From: Aquarana catesbeiana
Lineage: Eukaryota; Chordata; Amphibia; Anura; Ranidae
NCBI RefSeq assembly: GCF_042186555.1
Contig: NC_133324.1
Coordinates: 4,716,651-4,780,650, forward strand
DNA: 64,000 nucleotides
Reading direction: 5' to 3'
Shown here piece after piece: positions 14,030 to 24,160 of this stretch. Position 1 is the stretch's first letter, and each line of letters opens with the position of its first letter. The translations under genes and the position numbers were made by a program. The notes under the pieces were generated by a model. It saw only the letters and a list, made by a program, of their open reading frames with translations, searched no databases and was not told where the DNA came from.

Positions 14030-16243
14030 TCACATCCACCATAACCACCAATCACATCCCCCATAACCACCAATCATATCCCCCATAACCACCAATCATA
14101 TCCCCCATAACCACCAATCACATCCCCCATAACCACCAATCACATCCCCCATAACTACCAATCATATCCCCCATAACCACCAATCATATCCCCAATAACT
14201 ACCAATCATATCCCCCATAACCACCAATCATATCCCCCATAACTACCAATCACATCCCCCATAATCACCAATCACATGTCCCATAACTACCAATCACATC
14301 CCCCATAACTACCAATCATATCCCCAATAATCACCAATCATATCCCCCATAACCACCAATCATATCCCCCATAACCATCAATCATATCCCCCATAACAAC
14401 CAATCACATCCCCCATAACCACCAATCATATCCCCCATAATCACCAATCATATCCCCCATAACTACCAATCACATCCCCCAGAACTACAAATAATATCCC
14501 CCATAACCACCAATTACATGTCCTATAACCACCAATCACATCCCCCATAACTACCAATCACATCCCCCATAACCACCAATCACATCCCAAATAACTACCA
14601 ATCATATCCACCATAACCACCAATCATATCCCCCATAACCACCAATCACATCCCCCATAACCACCAATCATATCCCCCATAACCACCAATCACATCCCCC
14701 ATAACAACCAATCACATCCCCCATAACCACCAATCATATCCCCCATAACCACCAATCACATCCCCCATAACAACCAATCATATCCCCCATAACCACCAAT
14801 CATATCCCCCATAACTACCAATCATATCCACCATAACCACCAATCACATCCCCCATAACCACCAATCACATCCCCCATAACCACCAATCATATCCCCCAT
14901 AACCACCAATCACATCCCCCATAACCACCAATCATATCCCCCATAACCACCAATCACATCCCCCATACCCACCAATCACATCCCCCATAACCACCAATCA
15001 TATCCCTCATAACTACCAATCACATCCCCCAGAACTACAAATAATATCCCCCATAACCACCAATTACATTGTCCTATAACCACCAATCACATCCCCCATA
15101 ACTACCAATCACATCCCCCATAACTACCAATCACATCCCCCATAACCACCAATCACATCCCAAATAACTACCAATCATATCCACCATAACCACCAATCAT
15201 ATCCCCCATAACCACCAATCACATCCCCCATAACCACCAATCACATCCCCCATAACCACCAATCACATCCCCCATAACCACCAATCATATCCCCAATAAC
15301 TACCAATCACATCCCCAATAATCACCAATCATATCCCCCATAACCACCAATCACATCCCCCATAACCACCTATCATATCCCCCATAACAACCAATCATAT
15401 CCCCCATAACCACCAATCATATCCCCCATAACTACCAATCATATCCACCATAACCACCAATCATATCCCCCATAACCACCAATCATATCCCCGATAACCA
15501 CCTATCATATCCCCCATAACTACCAATCACATCCCCAATAATCACCAATCATATCCCCCATAACCACCAATCATATCCCCCATAACCACCAATCATATCC
15601 CTCATAACAACCAATCATATCCCCCATAACCACCAATCATATCCCCCATAACTACCAATCACATCCCCCATAACCACCAATCATATCCCCCATAACCACC
15701 AATCACAACCCCCATAACCACCAATCATATCCCCCATAACCATCAATCATATCCCCCATAACCACCAATCATATCCCCCATAACAACCAATCATATCCCC
15801 CATAACAACCAATCACATCCCCCATAACTACCAATCACATCCCCCATAACCACCAATCACATCCCCCATAACCACCAATCATATCCCCCATAACCACCAA
15901 TCATATCCCTCATAACTACCAATCACATCCCCCATAACAACCAATCATATCCCCCATAACCACCAATCACAACCCCATAACCACCAATCACAACCCCCAT
16001 AACCACCAATCATGTCTCCCATAACTACCAATCACATATCCCATAACTACCAATTGCAGGCCCTATAACTACCAATCACATCCCCCATAACTACCAATCA
16101 CATCCCCCATAACCACCAATCACATCCCCCATAACCACCAATCATATCCCCCATAACAACTAATGACATCCCCCATAACTAACAATCACAGGCCCCATAA
16201 ATACCAATCACATGTCCCATAACTACCAATCACAGGCCCCATG
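14030..16243. repeat. 22-bp minisatellite array
   Basis: About 100 units of 22 bp, CATAACCACCAATCATATCC followed by CC, with frequent A/G-type variants (CACATC for CATATC, ACTACC for ACCACC). The unit length is not a multiple of three, so no long frame results. It occupies about half of the intron between the apple-2 and apple-3 exons. Confidence 0.93.
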
Positions 16244-16676
16244 GTAGGATGTTTACATGGCCTCCAGTTGGGTCATCATCTGCCACTTTTCCTCTGACGT
16301 CTCCACAGAAGAAGGCATATGTTATTGAAATGATAAACCCCCTTAACAATGGTGGCTGGCAGCCCATATTATACCCATATTTTACCCGCCAGCACTGGTG
16401 GTCTAAGGCAGCCAATGCATCCTTCCTATGGTAACCCACCCCCATAGAGCTCAGTGGGTAGATCTGGAATTAGAACTCCTCTTACATCAGTGGTCAGTAG
16501 AATGGACCTCTGCGTATAAACTGAGACCTGTCTTCAACAATGATGATTGGAGAACTCCCCTTCATACTGGTGGTCTATGGGGTGCCCTTATATTGGTCAG
16601 GGGAGAAACTTCCTCCCTTACATTGGTGGTCAATGGGGATGTCCTTATATTGGTCAGGGGAGAAACTTCCTCCCTT
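16244..16676. other. Intronic spacer with a short tandem duplication
   Basis: Mostly unique sequence. From about 16568 to 16676 a roughly 55-bp unit containing TTATATTGGTCAGGGGAGAA occurs twice. Short open frames here do not resemble known proteins. Confidence 0.55.
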
Positions 16677-17311
16677 ACATCCCACAGGGTTCTGTGCTGG
16701 GACCAATCCTATTTAATTTGTTCATAAACGATCTGGAGGATGGGATAAACAGTTCAATCTCTGTATTTGCAGATGATACTAAGCTAAGCAGGACAATAAC
16801 TTCTCCGCAGGATGTGGAAACCTTGCAAGAAGATCTGAACAAATTAATGGGGGAGGGGCGACTACATGGCAAATGAGGTTCAATGTAGAAAAATGTAAAA
16901 TAATGCATTTGGGTGGCAAAAATATGAATGCAATCTATAGACTGGGGGGAGAACCTCTGGGGGGATCTAAGATGGAAAAGGACCTGGGGGTCCTAGTAGA
17001 TGATAGGCTCAGCAATGACATGCAATGGCAAGCTGCTGCTAACAAAGCAAACAGAATATTGGCATTAAAAAGAGGATCAACTCCAGAGATAAAACGATAA
17101 TTCTCCCGCTCTACAAGACTCTGGTCCGGCTGCACCTGGAGTATGCTGTCCAGTTCTGGGCACCAGTCCTCAGGAAGGATGTACTGGAAATGGAGCGAGT
17201 ACAAAGAAGGGCAACAAAGCTAATAAAGGGTCTGGAGGATATTAGTTATGAGGAAAGGTTGTGAGCTCTGAACTTATTCTTTCTGGAGAAGAGACGCTTG
17301 AGAGGGGATAT
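16677..17311 (+). mobile_element. CR1-type LINE fragment, reverse transcriptase 3' part
   Basis: The 5'-truncated copy begins within the reverse transcriptase motif PQGSVLGPILFNLFINDLED and continues through the catalytic ADDTKL motif (FADD box), then MRFNVEKCKIMHLGGKN, EKDLGVLVDDRLS and, after a stop at about 17098, VQRRATK-like sequence. Frames are broken: an insertion near 16850 shifts frame around GEGRLHGK, and there is a stop after PEIKR. It is closely similar to the minus-strand copy at 56453-58612, so both belong to one CR1-like family. It is antisense to the apple-domain gene and inactive. Confidence 0.85.
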
Positions 17312-17440
17312 AGTTACATAGTTAGTAAGGTTGAATAAAGACATCAGTCCATCCAGTTTAACCTGAGTAAGTGTGCGTGTCTACAATTATCCCTATCCCT
17401 GTACATTGCATCTCAAGATGCATCTTAATCTCATCTTATG
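17312..17440 (-). mobile_element. Inverted 3' end of a CR1-like element
   Basis: TTACATAGTTAGTAAGGTTG and GACATCAGTCCATCCAGTTT closely resemble the sequence at 56453-56510, which is the 3' terminus of a minus-strand CR1. Here it directly abuts a plus-strand CR1 fragment, giving a tail-to-tail arrangement, probably from insertion of one element into another. Confidence 0.6.
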
Positions 17441-17454
17441 ATGCTCATCTATTA

Positions 17455-17616
17455 TATTATTATTTTATTTAGGGTACCCATATAGCGCCATCAATTTACA
17501 CATACATCGCATACTCACATTGGTCCCTACCCTCAAGGAGCCCACAATCCAAGGTCCCCAACCCACATTCATACACTAAGGCCAATTTTAGACAGAAGCC
17601 AATTAACCTACCAGCA
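17455..17616. mobile_element. Dispersed repeat fragment
   Basis: The stretch containing CCCATATAGCGCCATCAATT, CTCAAGGAGCCCACAATC and GCCAATTAACCTACCAGC is a type of interspersed repeat I recognise as very common in frog and fish genomes. It is non-coding. Its class (SINE or LINE-derived) is not certain from sequence alone. Confidence 0.5.
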
Positions 17617-17890
17617 GAGATAGCCCCTATTACAATGGTGGTAACTAGATAGCCCCTATTACAATGGTGGTCAGTAGATAGCCCCTATTACAATGGTGGT
17701 CAGTAGATAGCCCTCATTACAATGGTGGTCAGTAGATAGCCCTCATTACAGTGGTGGTCAGTAGATAGCCCCTATTACAATGGTGGTCATTAGGTAGCCC
17801 ATATTACAGTGGTGGTTAGTCAATAGCCCCAAATTCCAATGGTGGTCAGTAGGTAGCCCCTATTACAATAGGGGACAGTAGGTAGCCCCT
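17617..17890. repeat. Approximately 28-bp minisatellite
   Basis: About nine units with TAGCCCCTATTACAATGGTG and GTCAGTAGA, with small substitutions. Located in the apple-2 to apple-3 intron, immediately after a dispersed repeat. Confidence 0.85.
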
Positions 17891-18110
17891 AGGAAAGACA
17901 ACCAGCCCTGATGCTAACCAAATCCATATACAGGGGGTGCCCAGCTGTTGGGAATGAGAATGGTGGTCTACCTTGACAGACATCTACTGACATTAGATGG
18001 TCCTGTACGTAGCTGGAAGTAGATTTGTGGTATATCACGCTCACATGTTGTTTATACCTGAAACTCTTCCTGAACTCTAACAGTACAATGTGCAGAGATT
18101 TGTGACTCAC

Positions 18111-18223
18111 ACTCAGTGCCGGTGCAGCAATCCTTCTGGCTGAACCCCGACTGCGCTCCATCTGTGAGAGTGATATTGGGGGGTGACGGGAGAGACGTGG
18201 AGTACTGAAGATAGCAGCGCTGC
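18111..18223 (-). CDS. f11/klkb1-like: Apple domain 2, second half
   Basis: The 113-bp exon has acceptor TCCCCACAG before 18223 and donor GAGT|GTGAGT after 18111, phase 2 in and phase 1 out. It encodes QRCYLQYSTSLPSPPN, then GAQSGFSQKDCCTGTE. Cys170 is the inner-bridge cysteine, SGFS is the family motif, and Cys199 is the closing cysteine that should pair with Cys114. It is followed directly by an extra Cys200. N183-I-T is a potential N-glycosylation site. The final T joins GT of the next exon to make Cys205. A donor two bases upstream (GA|GTGTGA) is weaker and would break the reading frame. Confidence 0.85.
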
Positions 18224-18284
18224 CTGTGGGGAGAAAGAATGAATGGAAGAGGTCACCAGCCATCTACCCCCCAGACCCACCTCC

Positions 18285-18975
18285 CACACTGTACACCTTC
18301 TGACCTCAGACATCCTTCACAGAAACCCCATAGAGGGCGCTTCCATGCTACCCCTCTATCCACACTGTACACCTCCCAACTCCATGACAATAAAGTATAT
18401 CTTTATCTTTATCTCCAGCCATCCTTCACATAAACCCTACAGAGGGGCTCTACTATTCTTTACCTTCCCCAAACCCAACACCCCCCCACACACTGTATAT
18501 GTTCAACCCCAGCTATCCTTCATAAAAACCCTACAGGGAGGCTCTACTATTCCATACCTTCCCCCAACCCCCACCATCCCTCTCACCCACACACTGTACA
18601 TGTTCAACCCAAGCTATCCTTCATAAAAACCCTGTTGAAGGCACTCTTCTATCCCCCATCTTCCTCCTTCCTTCTCACATTGTACACCTCTGACCTTGGC
18701 CATCCTTCATAGAAACCCTGTTTAGGGCACTCTTCCACCCCCCCATCTTCCCCCTTCCTTCTCACATTGTACACCTCTGACTTTGGCCATCCTTCATGGA
18801 AACTGTTGAGGGCACTCTTCTATACCCCATCTAGCCCCTTCCTGCTCACATTGTACATCTCTGACCTTGGCCATCCTTTATAGAAACCCTGTTGAGGGCG
18901 TTCTTCCATCCCCCATCTTCCCCCCTTCCTGCTCACATTGTACACCTCTGACCTTGGCTATCCTTCAATGAACCC
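18285..18975. repeat. Approximately 86-bp tandem repeat
   Basis: Units share CATTGTACACCTCTGACCTT, CCATCCTTCATAGAAACCCT and GAGGGC-A-CTCTTC modules. The anchor TGTACACCTC recurs at 18681, 18769, 18852 and 18939. Earlier units from 18285 are more diverged (CACTGTACACCTTCTGACCT). It lies in the intron between the two apple-2 exons. The overlapping short ORFs have no family resemblance. Confidence 0.8.
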
Positions 18976-19280
18976 AGATGGATCCTAATACAGCTCCTCC
19001 CTGACAATGCCTCAAGGTCTCAGTAATAAGAACTGTCTCTATTTCTCCACAACCACCAATCAGATCCAGATATGCCCTGGCAGATGACAGGGAAGTCTGA
19101 AATGTTTAATCTGATTGGTGGACAGTTCTTAGTAATGACACCGATAGGTGAAGCCCAGTGAAGGTGTCAGACATGGTCCAGTGGAGGATGCTGATGACAC
19201 TTGGATACATCAGCATGCCCATTGGGTATCCAGGAACTGTAGCGAAGGGAAGCAGAAGCAGCCATTGTTGGGGTACTTAC

Positions 19281-19443
19281 TGTGAGCCGAGGTCCGATGG
19301 GGCCGTCGGAGGGTAGTAGGTGTAGAACTGACATCCTGGGTTGCGGGTACAAGAGGCCTCACAATCCTCCCGGCTGCTGACATTGCCAAAGGACAAGACA
19401 TTTCCTATAAACTCCACATCATTGTAATACTGACTCAGACACC
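19281..19443 (-). CDS. f11/klkb1-like: Apple domain 2, first half
   Basis: This 163-bp exon has acceptor CTCTCCGCAG before 19443 and donor CACA|GTAAGT after 19281, phase 1 in and phase 2 out. It encodes residues 114-166, beginning CLSQYYNDVEFIGNVLS, then SSREDCEASCTRNPGCQFYTYYP. Cys114 is the domain's first cysteine, and Cys140, Cys144 and Cys150 fit the C-x3-C-x5-C pattern of apple domains. The spacing from Cys114 to the conserved Gly (13 residues counted inclusively) equals what I recall for apple 2 of human factor XI. N133-V-S is a potential glycosylation site. In factor XI, apple 2 contributes to kininogen binding; that role here is inference. Confidence 0.87.
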
Positions 19444-19724
19444 CTGCGGAGAGACAGACAGGAATGAAAGATTGATACCCATAATCCCCCACCCTTCCCA
19501 AACGGAACAATCCTGGAGCCGTTTCCAACTGCACAAACATGGAGGTTCCATGCGGAGAGGTTTGATCCCCTTTGTTGTTGATTAAGTTACAGCTGGGAGG
19601 ATTTCCTCTCACTTCCTGTCCTGCTGACCACTATCATTGGGACACATCCTGTCATCAATTCAATTGAAGAAGTAGATGGAATCTTCCTCCTGGTGAGACA
19701 GACAAGAACCTGGGAGAGGGTCCT

Positions 19725-20425
19725 GTAAGAGATACTAGCTGGGATATATGATGGTGAACTATGAAGGCAAGAAGACCTGGAGGAAGGGATTGAAGGTGAG
19801 GGACCTGTGAGAGATCCTAGCTGAAGTAAATGATGGTGAACTATGGAGGTCTGAAGACCTTGAGGAAAGGATTTAAGGTGAGGGACCTGTGAGATATCCT
19901 AGCTGGAATAAATGATGGTGAACTATGGAGGTCTGAAGACCTGGAGGAAAAGATTTTAGGTGAGGGACCTGTGAGAGATCCTAGCTGGCATAAATGATGG
20001 TGAATTATGGAGGCCAGAAGGCCTTGAGGAAAGGATTGAAGGTGAAGGACCTATGGTAGATCCTATCTGGAGTAAATGATGGTGAACAATGTAGGTCTGA
20101 AGACCTGGAGGAAAGGATTGAAGCTGAGGAACTGTGAGAGATCCAGCTGGAGTAAATTATGGTGAACTATGGAGGCCAGAAGACCTGGAGGAAAGGATTG
20201 AAGGCGAGGTACCTATGAGAGATTCTAGCTGGGATAAATGATGGTGAACTATGGAGGTCTGAGGACCTGGAGGAAAGGATTGACGGTGAGGGACCTTTGA
20301 GGGATACAACCTAATAGTAAATTATGGTAAACTATGGAGGCCAGAAGACCTGGAAGAAAGGACTGAAGGTGAGGGACCTGTAAGAGATCCTAGCTGGGAT
20401 AAATGATGGTGAACTAGACCTGGAG
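19725..20425. repeat. Approximately 82-bp tandem repeat
   Basis: About 8.5 diverged units contain TGATGGTGAACTATGGAGG, GAAGACCTGGAGGAAAGGAT and GAGGGACCTGTGAGAGATCC. The anchor GATGGTGAAC recurs about every 82 bp (19750, 19832 and so on). It is in the intron between apple 1 and apple 2. The divergence among units suggests an older array than its neighbours. Confidence 0.85.
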
Positions 20426-20515
20426 GACTCTGCAGGACACAGATCTATCCTTATCTCACATGGAATTAGTGAGGGGTTTAGCAGATGGTGGAGATACAGG
20501 AAAGGGCTTTCTTAC

Positions 20516-20625
20516 GGTTCACATTCTCCGGAGTCTTCGGCAGAGTATAACCTGAAGTCACCCCTGGAACGGGCTCCGAGCTTGGTGGAGTATCGGTGGT
20601 TGAGTTCTTTAGGTGGCAATCAAAG
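20516..20625 (-). CDS. f11/klkb1-like: Apple domain 1, second half
   Basis: The 110-bp exon has acceptor TTTTTCCTGCAG before 20625 and donor ACC|GTAAGA after 20516, phase 2 in and phase 1 out. It encodes FDCHLKNSTTDTPP and later VPGVTSGYTLPKTPENVN. Cys79 is the partner expected for the inner disulfide, and SGYTL is the family's conserved SG-[FY]-[ST]-L motif. The cysteine that normally follows this motif (in mammals SG-Y-S-x-x-x-C) is replaced by Thr/Pro, so the outer bridge of apple 1 seems to be missing. N83-S-T is a potential N-glycosylation site. The trailing C joins GG of the next exon to make Arg113. Confidence 0.83.
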
Positions 20626-21186
20626 CTGCAGGAAAAACAGAAAGGAGGTAAGTATCAGGAGATTGGTACTAATGTTATTGGGGCTGCCTTCTGGCCAACG
20701 TACCCCATGAGATACTGAAGTAGGGTATTTACCCAGAAAGGAGGGGGTAAACTACATGGGAGAACTGCTGAGCTGGACCGATTAAGATGTCTCATATATA
20801 AGCTACAGGGGAATAAAGGAACTCACTAAATCTCATAATTTCAGGTAATAAGAGCGTGCCGCCACTGTCCTTCTTTTGAAGCCGCCTGAATGTCATGCTG
20901 GTCCTCTGGTTTTAGTTCTGTCAAATTCCCAAAACAGAGCTACAGCGACAAATTCAATACATCTGACTTATGTGTTTGTCTTGGTCAGGACTGAAGACAG
21001 AGGATCAACATGACAGCCAGGCAGATAACATTAGAAGTCACGGCAACCTACATACTGTATGTATCTTATACCAGGTTTCCTTTACACGGCACAGCAATCT
21101 TGGGAATGAAATTGAGAAGAATAGGGAGCTTTTCCTGTTGAGTGCCCATCTGGAGCCCCTTTCTCCTTCCAGTTCCGGGGTCTCAC
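20626..21186. other. Short intron within apple 1
   Basis: This 561-bp intron is the only intron in the visible gene without a tandem array. No RNA gene or transposon recognised. The plus-strand ORF from 20970 is a shadow that runs across the exon on the other strand. Confidence 0.65.
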
Positions 21187-21346
21187 CTCCGCTCTCCAGT
21201 GCTGGGGTCAATAGAGTGATAGGAGAAGAAGCTGCAATGTGGGTGGTTGGTGCACGCCAGCTGACAGGAGGTCTCATCTGGAGTCGGGATCTTGTCAATA
21301 TCTCCTCCTGGGAAATCCACCGATGGCTGGAGTGGAGGATCTCCAC
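21187..21346 (-). CDS. f11/klkb1-like: Apple domain 1, first half
   Basis: This 160-bp exon runs from CCCCAG|GT at 21346 to GGAG|GTGAGA at 21187, entering in phase 1 and leaving in phase 2. It encodes residues 24-75. The apple signature is clear: DFPGGDIDKIPTPDETSCQ, then LACTNHPHCSFFSYHS, with Cys50, Cys54 and Cys60 in the spacing used for the two inner disulfides of the apple fold. The exon size and phases match those of the equivalent exon for apple 2 downstream. The cysteine expected about 9-10 residues before F34 (start of the apple domain) is absent, and Gly24 or Asp25 sits there instead. Overlapping open frames on both strands are shadows. Confidence 0.85.
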
Positions 21347-22254
21347 CTGGGGGTCACAAAGACACGTTAGCCTCATCTACCTCCAACACACCGCAACAGG
21401 TCCCATGTTCCCTCATACACCAGAGGATGAATATGGCATAACCAGCTGGAATCAAATTTTTACATATTCAATTGGTTTTACGTCTAATTGGAGTTTTTGC
21501 CCTTTAAAGTCCCACCAGAGGGTCTCTTTTTGTTTTGTGAACCGAACCAGCTGGAATAAGCCCAATGTCATCCAGTCCACTCCTGGACATGCCACAGCTA
21601 TGCTGGGCGCCATATTGTATGACCCCCCCACCCCCCCACCCCTTCTGGTGGAAGGAGAACCTTTCAGAATCCACCTAACCCTGAAATAGCAGTTTTTGGC
21701 AAGCAAAGAATTGTTCTTCTCCCACGAGTCTCAGAATTATTAGCACTTTGCACGCTCTGTGCACTCATCAATCAGCTGGAACTCTTTGTTCTGAAGGTGA
21801 ACATTGAAGTCTATAGATTGCAGTGACAGATGTTCATGTATCGGCTCTATTTATAGCAATTTCTAGAAGACTGACGATATAGAAAATGAGAGAGCGTGAC
21901 GGCGTGTGACGGCGTGTGACGGCGTGTGACCGAGCGTGACTGAGCACACAGGACACATGGAGGGTGAAAAGGCACTTGGCTACATCTCAACGATCTTCCA
22001 TCATCCCTTCTGAGAAAACACAACTTCCATCTGGTGATGACCATGAAACATCTCTGATGTTCATACAACGGTAGCTGCCCTCACCCAGATTGTTCCAGAA
22101 GTTTATCACAAAGTCTGTCTATGGGGCCTTATTTTCCAATGTTCCCTCTATGTATGTGCCCTATCCAAACCCAGTCCTCTATGTCCCAGTATGTGGCATA
22201 CTGTATGTATGTCCCAGTATGTCCCTCTATGTCCCTCTGCCTTCTGGTCTACAT
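21347..22254. other. Unique intron 1 sequence near apple-1 exon
   Basis: Mostly non-repetitive. A small tandem of about 11 bp (GTGACGGCGT-type, about four units) lies at 21897-21940. Between 22150 and 22250 there are short CCCAGTCCTCTATGTCCC-like words resembling the 25-bp array further right. No gene recognised. Confidence 0.55.
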
Positions 22255-23785
22255 CCAGCAGCCTCGTGTCCTCCACGTCACCACCTTAGTGACCCATCCA
22301 GCAGCCTCGTGTCCTCCACGTCACCACCCTAGTGACCCATCCAGCAGCCTCGTGTCCTCCACGTCACCACCCTAGTGACCCATCCAGCAGCCTCGTGTCC
22401 TCCATGTCAACCCCTAGTGACCCATCCAGCAGCCTCGGGTCCTCCACGTCACCCCCCTAGTGACCCATCCAGCAGCCTCTTGTCCTCCACGTCACCACCT
22501 TAGTGACCCATCCAGCAGCCTCGTGTCCTCCGTGTCATCCCCCTAGTGACCCATCCAGCAGCCTCGTGTCCTCCATGTCACCCCCCTAGTGACCCATTCA
22601 GCAGCCTTGTGTTATCCATGTCACCCCCCTAGTGACCCATCCAGCAGCCTCGTGTCTTCCATGTCATCCCCCTAGTGACCCATCCAGCAGCCTCGTGACC
22701 TCCATGTCATCCCCCTAGTGACCCATCCAGCAGCCTCGTGTCCTCCATGTCATCCCCCTAGTGACCCATCCAGCAGCCTCATGTCTTCCATGTCATCCCC
22801 CTAGCGACCCATCCAGCAGCCTTGTGTTATCCATGTCATCCCCCTAGTGACCCATCCAGCAGTCTTGTGTCATCCCCTAGTGACCCATCCAGCAGCCTCG
22901 TGTCTTCCATGTCATCCCCCTAGTGAACCATCCAGCAGCCTCGTGTCCTCCATGTCACCCCCCTAGTGACCCATCCAGCAGCCTCGTGTCCTCCACGTCA
23001 CCCCCCTAGTGACCCATCCAGCAGCCTCGTGTCCTCCATGTCACCCCCCTTGTGACCCATCCAGCAGCCTTGTGTCCTCCACGTCACCCCCCTAGTGACC
23101 CATCCAGCAGCCTCGTGTCCGCCACGTCACCCCCCTAGTGACCCATCCAGCAGCCTCGTGTCCACCACATCACCCCCCTAGCGACCCATCCAGCAGCCTC
23201 GTGTCCGCCACGTCACCCCCCTAGTGACCCATCCAGCAGCCTCGTGTCCACCACATCACCCCCCTAGCGACCCATCCAGCAGCCTCGTGTCCACCACATC
23301 ACCCCCCTAGCGACCCATCCAGCAGCCTCGTGTCCACCACATCACCCCCCTAGCGACCCATCCAGCAGCCTCGTGTCCGCCACGTCACCCCCCTAGTAAC
23401 CCATCCAGCAGCCTCATGTCCTCCATGTCATGCCCCTAGTGACCCATCCAGCAGCCTCGTGTCTTCCATGTCATCCCCCTAGTGATCCATCCAGCAGCCT
23501 CGTGTCCACCACATCACCCCCCTAGCGACCCATCCAGCAGCCTCGTGTCCGCCACGTCACCCCCCTAGTAACCCATCCAGCAGCCTCGTGTCCTCCATGT
23601 CATGCCCCTAGTGACCCATCCAGCAGCCTCGTGTCTTCCATGTCATCCCCCTAGTGATCCATCCAGCAGCCTCGTGTCCGCCACGTCACCCCCCTAGTGA
23701 CCCATCCAGCAGCCTCGTGTCCTCCAGGTCATGCCCTAGTGACCCATCCAGCAGCCTCGTGTCCTTCATGTCATCCGCTTAATGG
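22255..23785. repeat. 44-bp minisatellite array
   Basis: About 34 units of about 44 bp built from AGTGACCCATCCAGCAGCCT and CGTGTCCTCCATGTCA plus a C run and CTA. Two variant types (CTCCATGTC versus ACCACATC/GCCACGTC) alternate in blocks. A block from about 23,380 is repeated at about 23,560. It is in the large intron between the signal exon and apple 1. Confidence 0.92.
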
Positions 23786-24160
23786 CCGTCTTTTGTGACC
23801 CATCTTTACAAAAACCCCTCTATTTCCCAGCATTTGACCTCTGTCTTCTGGTCCTGGTCTACCTGTTATCCCCCTAGCGACCGGTCTTCTGTGTCTATTT
23901 TCAGTGCTCCATCTATGCCCAGTCCCCTATGTCCTGGTATCAGGTCTCCATCTCCTGGTCTCTTATCTCCTGTCACATAGCCTACATGCAATGTCCTGTA
24001 TATCACCCCCCCCCCCAGTGACCTGTCTTCTTCTAAGTACTGGGACTCTGGCTGTCCCTTTAAAGCCAAGAAACACTTACCTGAGAGAGCTGCCTGCTGT
24101 CCATGTTTAACGTGTTCCTGATAGAGGACATTGCCTTGAGTGCTCCTGCTTCATCCAGAT
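23786..24160. other. Spacer between 44-bp and 31-bp arrays
   Basis: Low-copy sequence with scattered words related to both flanking arrays: CCCCCTAGCGACCGGTCTTC near 23872, and TCTATGCCCAGTCCCCTATG at 23912, almost a unit of the 25-bp array. A C run is at 24004-24016. No gene recognised. Confidence 0.55.

Noticed and set aside
13677..14088. Plus-strand ORFs at the apple-3 exon
   Set aside because: They are antisense shadows of the exon at 13756-13912.
20970..21689. Plus-strand 239-codon gene
   Set aside because: It overlaps the apple-1 exon on the opposite strand, has no recognisable domain, and ends in low-complexity sequence.
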